A DNA stretch of 64,000 nucleotides from assembly GCA_964464815.1 (NCBI GenBank), contig CAYXHF010000006.1:16552-80551 (forward strand), in the 5' to 3' direction. Both the position numbers and the translations under genes were made by a program. Shown here in pieces: positions 1 to 6,144 of the stretch; within the stretch, counting starts at the first letter, position 1, and each line of letters starts with the position of its first letter. The notes below the pieces were generated by a model. That model was not told the origin of the DNA and made no database searches. It saw only the letters and a list, made by a program, of their open reading frames with translations. This DNA is from UBA11524 sp964464815. Its GTDB lineage: Bacteria > Bacillota > Clostridia > Christensenellales > Aristaeellaceae.

Positions 1-444
1 GGCGCGGTGCGCCTGTTCCAGCGCATCCCGATTCGCGACCATGGCGATCTGGAGGCCGTGGAGCAGGTTGCAGCAGACATTCTGGAGGAGCAGCTGCTGG
101 AATATCCGGCGCTGACCATGCCGTCCCATTGGCGCGGTACGGGTGGCACCTTCACGACGCTGGCCGCGATGGTGAAGGGCATCTACTGGTCGGACAGAAC
201 CTACATGCATGGCACCGTGCTGCGCCCGGAGGATGTACAGCGCCTGGAACGCTCCCTGGCCGACATGACCCTTGAGGAGCGCAAGCGCCTGCCCGGCCTA
301 CAGCCCAACCGCGCAGATATTGTCGTGCATGGCATCTGCATCCTGCGCGCTATCATGCAGCGGATGCGCATTCAGGAAATCACCGTGAGCGAATACGGCA
401 ATCTCGACGGGTATTTCAAGCGCGAATACATGATGAAGCGCTGA
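1..444 (+). CDS. Ppx/GppA family phosphatase, C-terminal part (5' end outside window)
   Basis: The reading frame is open at the window edge, so the start lies upstream; about 147 residues are visible. It begins GAVRL, a conserved stretch of exopolyphosphatase/guanosine pentaphosphatase proteins. It also contains GGTFTTLAAM, the second phosphate-binding loop of the actin-like ATPase fold, and NRADIVVHGICIL, which matches the family's NRADVIVAGAAIL-type block near the end of the domain. Members hydrolyse polyphosphate or pppGpp; which substrate applies cannot be told from this fragment. A weak hairpin (447-453 with 465-471) follows the stop codon, without a clear U-tract. Confidence 0.85.
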   Translation, partial: GAVRLFQRIPIRDHGDLEAVEQVAADILEEQLLEYPALTMPSHWRGTGGTFTTLAAMVKGIYWSDRTYMHGTVLRPEDVQRLERSLADMTLEERKRLPGLQPNRADIVVHGICILRAIMQRMRIQEITVSEYGNLDGYFKREYMMKR

Positions 445-556
445 TTCAAAGCCTCCTTTTTGATGGCTTTGTGAAGAAAAAACGCGCTTTGCGGGAGAAA
501 ATTGACCATTTTCGCAACAATTCAAAATTTTTTAACAGGATTGACGCCAGTTTTGC

Positions 557-585
557 TTGTCAATACCCTCCAATTGCGGTATAAT
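557..585 (+). promoter_or_regulatory. Sigma-A promoter of the SurA/PrsA-like gene
   Basis: The -35 box TTGTCA (557-562) and -10 box TATAAT (580-585) are separated by 17 bases, 52 bases upstream of the start codon at 637. Confidence 0.75.
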
Positions 586-636
586 AAATGAAGTACCCCT
601 TTGCGGGAATGTACAGAGATAGGAGAGAGTATTTCT

Positions 637-2079
637 ATGCAGAAAAAAGCTCTGCTGGCGCTGCTGCTGATGCTGACGATGGTTCTCAGCGGCTGCTCCC
701 TGATTGTCAAGGACGAAGCGGTTGACGCGGCGCGCGTCGTCATTCGTGTGGGCGACAAGACCTATACCAAGGCTGAGGTGCAGGCACAGGTGGACAGCAC
801 CGTGCAGCAGTATCAGTATCTGTATGCCATGTACGGCATGACCTTTGACACGACCGACACGGAAATGATGGACAGCATCACCGACAGCGTGATTGATGGC
901 CTGATTGAAAATGCCGTTCTGCTGGCCAAGGCCGAGGAGCTGGGTCTGGATCAGAACCTGACGGACGAGGACAAGGCGCAGATTGACGCCGATGTCGCGG
1001 ACGAAATGGATTACCTGCGCCAGAGCGCGGCGTCCTCCTTCGGTCTGGATCTGGAAGCGGATGCGGACGAAATCACCAAGAAGCTGGAAGAGCTGGGCTA
1101 CACCGAGGAAATGGTGTACCAGAATGTGTATGACTACGCCCTGATGGACAAGGCGGAGGAATATGCGGTGAAGGACGTGACGGTTTCCGAGGAGGAAATC
1201 ACCGCCGAATTCAACACGCAGGTTGAAAACGCCAAGGCATCCTATGCGGACAACCTCTCCGCGTATGGTCAGGCCGTCCTGAACGGCAGCACGGTGTACT
1301 ATCGTCCGGCTGGCTATCGCAACGTCAAGCAGATTCTGATTCAGTTCGCTGAGGAAGATTCCACGCTGGTGAGCGAAATCCAGACGGCCCTGAACAACGT
1401 GATCACCGAGCAGAACAATCTGGCGAACATGATGTATTCTCTGGGCGCGACGAACATGGACGACCTGGCCAATCAGGTGACGGTCGAGCTTGTTCCCGCG
1501 ACGGAAACGCCCACCGCGACGGTGGAAGTTGCCAGCTCCACGCCGGCCTTCACCGAAGAGCTGGACGAGACGGTGTCTGCAACGGCTATCTCCCTGGCAG
1601 AAGCGAAGGCCAAGCGTGCCTTCCTGGAAACCCAGCTGGTGAAGGCGCAGGAGCAGGCGTATGCCAACATCGACGCCGAAGCGGATGAGGTGCTTGCTGC
1701 CCTGGCCGCTGGCGAGGATTGGGATGCGCTGGCTGCGGCCCACAACGACGATCCCGGCATGCAGGCTGGTGCGGCCAATGCGGAAACCGGCTATCCGGTC
1801 TGCGAAGGCTTCACGCAGTTTGACGAGACGTTCGTGAACGGCGCGATGGCGATTGCCAACGTCGGCGAGCATTCCGACAAGATTGCGGGCAGCTACGGCT
1901 ACTACATCATCCAGTACACCTCCGATGTGACGGAAGGCGCTGTGGAGCTGGACACGGTTCACGACAGCATTTCTGCCACCCTGCTGACCAGCAAGCAGTC
2001 CACCGTCCGTGACGAAGTGGTTGCCCAGTGGGTGAAGGACGCCAACGCCACCATCAACAAGAAGCCGCTGGAAGACTAA
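637..2079 (+). CDS. SurA/PrsA-like secreted lipoprotein, peptidyl-prolyl isomerase family
   Basis: This is a 480-residue extracytoplasmic folding factor candidate. The N-terminus is a lipoprotein signal ending in the lipobox LSGC, so the protein should be anchored to the outer face of the membrane. A SurA-N-like helical domain follows (roughly residues 35-180, rich in Asp and Glu). The C-terminal third (roughly residues 340-460) resembles a parvulin rotamase domain, with DWDALAAAHNDDPG followed by GYYIIQYTSD. I chose ATG 637 because AGGAGAG lies 10 bases before it and the signal peptide begins there. An in-frame ATG at 601 would prepend a non-signal tail. The gene is monocistronic, with its own promoter and terminator. 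The central low-complexity linker (TPTATVEVASSTP) is poorly conserved, so rotamase activity is unproven. Confidence 0.85.
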   Translation: MQKKALLALLLMLTMVLSGCSLIVKDEAVDAARVVIRVGDKTYTKAEVQAQVDSTVQQYQYLYAMYGMTFDTTDTEMMDSITDSVIDGLIENAVLLAKAEELGLDQNLTDEDKAQIDADVADEMDYLRQSAASSFGLDLEADADEITKKLEELGYTEEMVYQNVYDYALMDKAEEYAVKDVTVSEEEITAEFNTQVENAKASYADNLSAYGQAVLNGSTVYYRPAGYRNVKQILIQFAEEDSTLVSEIQTALNNVITEQNNLANMMYSLGATNMDDLANQVTVELVPATETPTATVEVASSTPAFTEELDETVSATAISLAEAKAKRAFLETQLVKAQEQAYANIDAEADEVLAALAAGEDWDALAAAHNDDPGMQAGAANAETGYPVCEGFTQFDETFVNGAMAIANVGEHSDKIAGSYGYYIIQYTSDVTEGAVELDTVHDSISATLLTSKQSTVRDEVVAQWVKDANATINKKPLED

Positions 2080-2122
2080 GCGGTAAGCGCGTGTGCAAAA
2101 AGCACATGCATGGATTCGTACA

Positions 2123-2163
2123 AAAACGGCGCATGTCTGAAAATGGACATGCGCCGTTTTATC
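2123..2163 (+). terminator. Rho-independent terminator after the SurA/PrsA-like gene
   Basis: A perfect 15-base-pair stem (2123-2137 with 2146-2160) with an 8-base loop ends in TTTTAT. Confidence 0.85.
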
Positions 2164-2316
2164 ATGGTTTTCTTTTGTCTTCGGTGTGCGTCCTCTCAGT
2201 CGACCAAGGATGGTTGGCTTATCCCCATGCAGTGCTGGATGTGGGGAAATGTTGTGGATAACAAAACGACCTCCCGGAGGGAATGGCCTTCGGGAGATCG
2301 GATAGGATGGAGAAAA

Positions 2317-3579
2317 TCAGCAGCTGGCGGCGTAGCCCTTTTCGTCCTTCATGATGTGGACGATGGTGCTGTTGGTGCTGCCCATGCCGATGCAGACCAG
2401 CTCGCCCAGATGGGCAATCAGGCGGTCAAAGCTTTCGTCCAGAATGCCGTCCTGGGCGTGAATGCCGCCGCCTTCCAGCGCCAGACAGGCGGCCTCAACG
2501 GCCAGACCTGCGCTCAGGGCAACCTTGCTGGCGCAGCCTTCCTTCGCGCCGTCGCAAATCATGCCGCTGACGGAGCCGAGAATGTTGCGTGCGGCCTGTA
2601 CCATGGTGGCCTCATCGCCACCCAGCAGGTACACAACGCCAAGCGATGCACTCAGCCCTGCGGCAACACCGCAGGCGCACACGCTGGACAGGGGACCGAT
2701 AAAGCTCTTGATATAGACATTCGCCAGCGCCGCCAGAGAAAGCGCACGCAGCTCCTTCTCCTCAGCAATCTGGTAATGCTGGGCCACGGCATCCACGGTC
2801 AGGAAGAGCGTCAGGCCCTGATTGCCACTGCCCGTGGCGGTCATGACGGGCAAGGGAACGCCATGCATGCGCGCATAGGAGGCCGCACCGGCCATCCGCT
2901 TGGCGGCGGCGCAGGGAGAAGCATCCTCCAGGGTGATACGCGGCAAAACACAGCGCGCCAGATTGTCCGCAATGGCGCGGTTGTAAATCGTGCGGTTCAT
3001 GTCCAGTGCGTCACGCAGGAAGGAAAGCTTTTCAAGGGACACAGCGTCGGCAAAGCGGATGAACTCCGCCAAAGAGCCGTGATGCGCGGCTTCGCTGGCC
3101 TCCTCCTGTGCGGTGGCTTCTGGCGCGGAGAAGGGCGCGTGCTCAATAGAGGCAATGTGGTCATGCTCGCCTGTGGTGATGACACGCACCGTGTCGCAGT
3201 CGGTTTCCAGAACGGTTTCGATGTACAAGCCACTGACATGCTCCGCAATTTCGACAGTGACCTTATCGCGCAGGAGCTTGCCCGCACAAAGCTGCTCCGC
3301 CGTGACGGTGTGCAGGGCGTTCATGCCCGCATCGGCGTCACCAGCCGTGATGCCCAGCGCAACGCATAAATCCACGCCGCGCTCATCCGCACCGGGAATG
3401 CCAACGCCCATGGCGTTTTTGAACAAATACGCATCCAGTCGCGCCGTCACGCGCTGAACGTCACCTTTGGCGGCCTTGCGTGCCGTGGCGGCATTCAGGG
3501 CAATGGCTGCTGGTTCGGTGCAGCCGGTGGAAGGGGCAAGAGAGCCACGAATCAAATGCAGACAATGTGCTTCATCCAT
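2317..3579 (-). CDS. cyuA: L-cysteine desulfidase / CyuA (UPF0597, YhaM) family protein
   Basis: This 420-residue protein belongs to the CyuA/YhaM family, whose studied members break L-cysteine into pyruvate, ammonia and sulfide using an oxygen-labile iron-sulfur cluster. The diagnostic N-terminal block GSLAPSTGCTEPAAIA is present (Cys20 from the chosen start). A later Cys-rich region (VCACGVAAG) and MICDGAKEGCASK plus GGGIHAQDGI also match the family. ATG 3579 is preferred over the longer frame (3621) because GAGGA sits 8 bases upstream of it. The gene is alone on its strand and follows a leader with several hairpins, so its expression may respond to cysteine or sulfur. A serine dehydratase-like activity on other amino acids remains possible. 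Confidence 0.85.
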   Translation of the reverse strand: MDEAHCLHLIRGSLAPSTGCTEPAAIALNAATARKAAKGDVQRVTARLDAYLFKNAMGVGIPGADERGVDLCVALGITAGDADAGMNALHTVTAEQLCAGKLLRDKVTVEIAEHVSGLYIETVLETDCDTVRVITTGEHDHIASIEHAPFSAPEATAQEEASEAAHHGSLAEFIRFADAVSLEKLSFLRDALDMNRTIYNRAIADNLARCVLPRITLEDASPCAAAKRMAGAASYARMHGVPLPVMTATGSGNQGLTLFLTVDAVAQHYQIAEEKELRALSLAALANVYIKSFIGPLSSVCACGVAAGLSASLGVVYLLGGDEATMVQAARNILGSVSGMICDGAKEGCASKVALSAGLAVEAACLALEGGGIHAQDGILDESFDRLIAHLGELVCIGMGSTNSTIVHIMKDEKGYAASC

Positions 3580-3760
3580 CGGGAGTATCCTCTTTTCCAG
3601 TGAAAGGGAAAAAACCTTCACCTGTTTTCGCTTTATTCATTTCGCCTTCCGGATGCGAAAATCCTGCTTTTTATACTAATTTACGTCTAAAACATGGCCG
3701 ATGCGGAACAATCCGCCGTGCGAATGTCATGGAGTAGATGAAAATTAGTATTCAACGAAA
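3580..3760 (-). promoter_or_regulatory. Structured leader upstream of the cysteine desulfidase gene, unknown class
   Basis: About 180 non-coding bases precede the gene. They hold a perfect 10-base inverted repeat (ATACTAATTT at 3673-3682 with AAATTAGTAT at 3742-3751). This encloses a small hairpin (GCGGA 3703-3707 with TCCGC 3712-3716). A further imperfect GTGAA/TTCAC hairpin with a U-rich loop lies just ahead of the ribosome site. On the minus strand TATAAA overlaps one end of the outer repeat, so the repeat could equally be a repressor operator. It matches no riboswitch class I recognise. Confidence 0.4.
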
Positions 3761-3812
3761 GAAAAACAAAATCCCCTGCTTTCTGCCGTTCGTGGCATGA
3801 AAACAGGGGATT
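3761..3812 (-). terminator. Terminator of the CobW-pair operon
   Basis: The stem AATCCCCTG (3770-3778) pairs with CAGGGGATT (3804-3812), and the minus-strand transcript then reads TTTTGTTTTTC. Confidence 0.75.
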
Positions 3813-3815
3813 GCA

Positions 3816-4751
3816 TTATGCGTTGAAGTTGAGATACTCTTCCTCCGGCGGCGGCACGATTTCCGTGCGTGCCTCCTGAAGCATCAGCATCTTTTCGCCC
3901 TGCATGTCCACCACCTTGCACTGTGCGGTCATGCGGAAGTAGGCTTTCGTGCTGGGCTTCTGGATGCCCTGCGTAATCCAGCCGATGGGCTGAATGTCGT
4001 TGGCACAGCAGGTCATGGCCATGCGGCCGAACATGTAGTACCCCTTGGGCAGGGAGCGGTCAGCAAACGCCTGACCCACAAGGCGCACGGTCTTGCGGTC
4101 GTAGCGGTCGGCATGGTCAAGCGAATCGAGATAGAAGGTCGGGATGTTTTCATCCGAAATCTCGATGACGCCGGCTTTCATGTCGTAGGGCAGATCCTCA
4201 TCTGCCACACCGTCCTCGCTCGTGCCGTCGGTGTTCTCAAAGATGATGTTCGTCTTGGGATTGACGGCCTTGAGCTGGCGACGCCAGGGACTCTTGCTTT
4301 CACCCGGCTTGCAGCGGTTGACCAGAATCAAATCCGCCACCTTCATTGGGTCGGTCAGCATCTGACGCATGTTGGTGAAGTAGTTGTCAAAGGTCGTTGC
4401 ATCCACGGTGGTGATAATCTGCACGACCTCCCATTTGCGCGGGAGCATGCATGCGCCCAGACGCTCGATGGTCCAGATGCTGTTGTATTCGATGATGACG
4501 CGCTCGGGCTGGTATTCCTTGTCCAGCGCCTCCATCTTCTTGGTGTTCATTTCATCGGCTTCATCCAGCACGACGACGGAGGTGTTTTTGGCACTTTCGT
4601 ACTCCTCCACGCCCTCTTCGCAGCAGATGACAAGCGTCTTCTGGCCACGGGAGAAATTCTCATCCGTCAGCATGGAGTTAATCAGCTGGGTTTTGCCACT
4701 TTCCAGAAAGCCCGTCACCAGATAGACGGGAATGAATTCTTGTTCGCTCAT
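3816..4751 (-). CDS. CobW/G3E-family GTPase with a DUF1980-like C-terminal tail
   Basis: This 311-residue protein carries the CobW-type P-loop GFLESGKTQ (residues 14-22) and shares the fold of nucleotide-dependent metallochaperones. Its base-recognition motif is degenerate: VNRCK (144-148) stands where NKxD is expected. The usual CxCC metal motif is absent, and VICCEEG (41-47) is the only nearby Cys pair. The last 90 residues differ from ordinary CobW C-terminal domains. GRMAMTCCANDIQPIGW (242-258) resembles the RFxMTCCAxDAxPxG block of the DUF1980/YcgQ (TIGR03943) family. The start codon at 4751 overlaps the stop of the upstream GTPase by ATGA, so the two are translationally coupled and probably work together in zinc or other metal handling. 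The fusion is my inference from motif resemblance. Confidence 0.75.
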   Translation of the reverse strand: MSEQEFIPVYLVTGFLESGKTQLINSMLTDENFSRGQKTLVICCEEGVEEYESAKNTSVVVLDEADEMNTKKMEALDKEYQPERVIIEYNSIWTIERLGACMLPRKWEVVQIITTVDATTFDNYFTNMRQMLTDPMKVADLILVNRCKPGESKSPWRRQLKAVNPKTNIIFENTDGTSEDGVADEDLPYDMKAGVIEISDENIPTFYLDSLDHADRYDRKTVRLVGQAFADRSLPKGYYMFGRMAMTCCANDIQPIGWITQGIQKPSTKAYFRMTAQCKVVDMQGEKMLMLQEARTEIVPPPEEEYLNFNA

Positions 4752-5914
4752 GCCTTGAACAGCTCCCGCAGTGCTTTTTCGTCGATGTGGGCGCCAATTA
4801 CGCACAGGCGGCCCGTGTAATCCGCGCTGCCGGGACGGAACTGGCTCTCACCCGGCACATAGTCAAACTGGAACCATTCGCCCGCCGCATTTTGCAGGAT
4901 GCCCTTGGCGCGCAGCACCGTGCCGTACTCCTCTTCGTCAGAGAGCTTGTCCAGCATGGCCTTGATTTCGTCCTGCTCGTAGCGGTTGGCCGTTTCCACG
5001 CCGATGGAGACGAACACGTCGTCCGCGTCGTGGCCATGGTGATGGTGGTGATGACCGCAGGAGCAGCCTTCGCCGTGCTCGTGGTCATGCTCATGCTCGT
5101 GATCATGGTCATGATGATGGCCGCAGCAGCACTCCTCGCCGTCCTCGTGGTGATGGTGATGATGCTCGTGGTCGTGGTCATGCTCATGCTCGTGGTCATG
5201 GTCATGATGATGATGGCCGCAGCAGCACTCCTCGCCATCCTCGTGGTGATGGTGATGATGCTCGTGCTCGTCCTCATCCTCATCGTCGTCATCGTCCAGG
5301 TGAAGCTCCATGGGCTTGCCGGACTCAATGACCTCCAGCAGGGTGTCTGCGGACAGCTCGTCCCAAGGCGTGGTGACGATGCGGACGCCCGGATGCTGCT
5401 CCTCGACCAGGGCGCGGCTCTTTTCGATGCGCTCGGCGCTCAGCAGCTGGGTGCGACTGAAAATGACCGTCGCGGAGGTCTTAATCTGATCCAGGAAGAA
5501 TTCGCCGAAGTTCTTCATGTACATACGGCACTTGCCTGCGTCCACCACGGTCGCGCAGCCGCCAATGACCAGATCGCTGTGGCGCTCCTTGGCATGCTCC
5601 ACGGCCGCCAGAATTTCGCTCAGCTTGCCCACACCGGACGGCTCAATCAGCAGGCGGTCGGGATGATACTTCTCAATCAGCTCGTCCACGGCCTTCTGGA
5701 AGTCGCCCACCAGCGTGCAGCAGATGCAGCCGGAGTTCAATTCGTCCACGATAATGCCGGAATCCTTCATGAAGCTGCCGTCCACGCCGACTTCGCCATA
5801 TTCGTTTTCCAGCAGGATAATCTTTTCCTTGCTGACGCTGCCCGTGAGCAGCTTCTTGATAAGCGTGGTCTTGCCCGCGCCGAGGAAACCGGAAATAATA
5901 TTGACCTTTACCAT
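4748..5914 (-). CDS. CobW/ZNG1-type metallochaperone GTPase with a His-rich metal loop
   Basis: This 388-residue GTPase has the P-loop GFLGAGKTT (9-17), the metal-binding GCICC motif (62-66, the CxCC hallmark of COG0523 proteins) and IEPSGVG (90-96). Position 153-156 reads SRTQ in place of the usual TNKxD, so base specificity may be altered. Residues 207-296 form an insertion of Asp/Glu runs followed by three repeats built on CCCGHHH or CSCGHHH (Cys at 230-232, 262-264 and 284-286). This would make a high-capacity site for zinc, nickel or cobalt. The C-terminal CobW domain follows (about 300-388). AAGGAG lies just upstream of ATG 5914. Known relatives deliver zinc to client enzymes during starvation. 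The client here is not visible, and no clear Zur box was found. Confidence 0.9.
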   Translation of the reverse strand: MVKVNIISGFLGAGKTTLIKKLLTGSVSKEKIILLENEYGEVGVDGSFMKDSGIIVDELNSGCICCTLVGDFQKAVDELIEKYHPDRLLIEPSGVGKLSEILAAVEHAKERHSDLVIGGCATVVDAGKCRMYMKNFGEFFLDQIKTSATVIFSRTQLLSAERIEKSRALVEEQHPGVRIVTTPWDELSADTLLEVIESGKPMELHLDDDDDEDEDEHEHHHHHHEDGEECCCGHHHHDHDHEHEHDHDHEHHHHHHEDGEECCCGHHHDHDHEHEHDHEHGEGCSCGHHHHHHGHDADDVFVSIGVETANRYEQDEIKAMLDKLSDEEEYGTVLRAKGILQNAAGEWFQFDYVPGESQFRPGSADYTGRLCVIGAHIDEKALRELFKA

Positions 5915-5973
5915 CGCTCATATCTCCTTATTCATCACAATTGCGAAAAATGGAATGACTTTCGCCAACCTAC

Positions 5974-6002
5974 ATTATAACACATTCGTCAAGGGGGTTC
6001 AA
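5974..6002 (-). promoter_or_regulatory. Sigma-A promoter of the CobW operon
   Basis: On the minus strand the -35 box TTGAAC (5997-6002) and -10 box TATAAT (5974-5979) are 17 bases apart, 60 bases before the start codon. Confidence 0.7.
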
Positions 6003-6103
6003 GATGTCGTTACACGCAGGGGAAAAGGGATTCATAACGTTACAATATATGGAAAGCAAAAGGCGATTGCTTGCGTTAGCATGTAGTCACCACAAACAAC
6101 CAA

Positions 6104-6130
6104 AGGAGAGGCCCTCTTCAGACCTCTCCT
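6104..6130 (-). terminator. Hairpin after the GH2 gene, probable weak terminator
   Basis: The stem AGGAGAGG (6104-6111) pairs with CCTCTCCT (6123-6130). The following minus-strand bases are only moderately U-rich. Confidence 0.5.
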
Positions 6131-6144
6131 GGGAAAACATTCAA

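Noticed and set aside
4787..5980. Open frame antisense to the His-rich CobW gene, rich in Met, Val and Ala, resembling membrane helices
   Set aside because: The hydrophobic run is the complement of the His/Asp codon repeats; there is no ribosome site or family match.
5915..6060. Zur box upstream of the CobW operon
   Set aside because: Short palindromes such as TAACGTTA occur, but no 9-1-9 type AT-rich repeat close to a Zur consensus was found.
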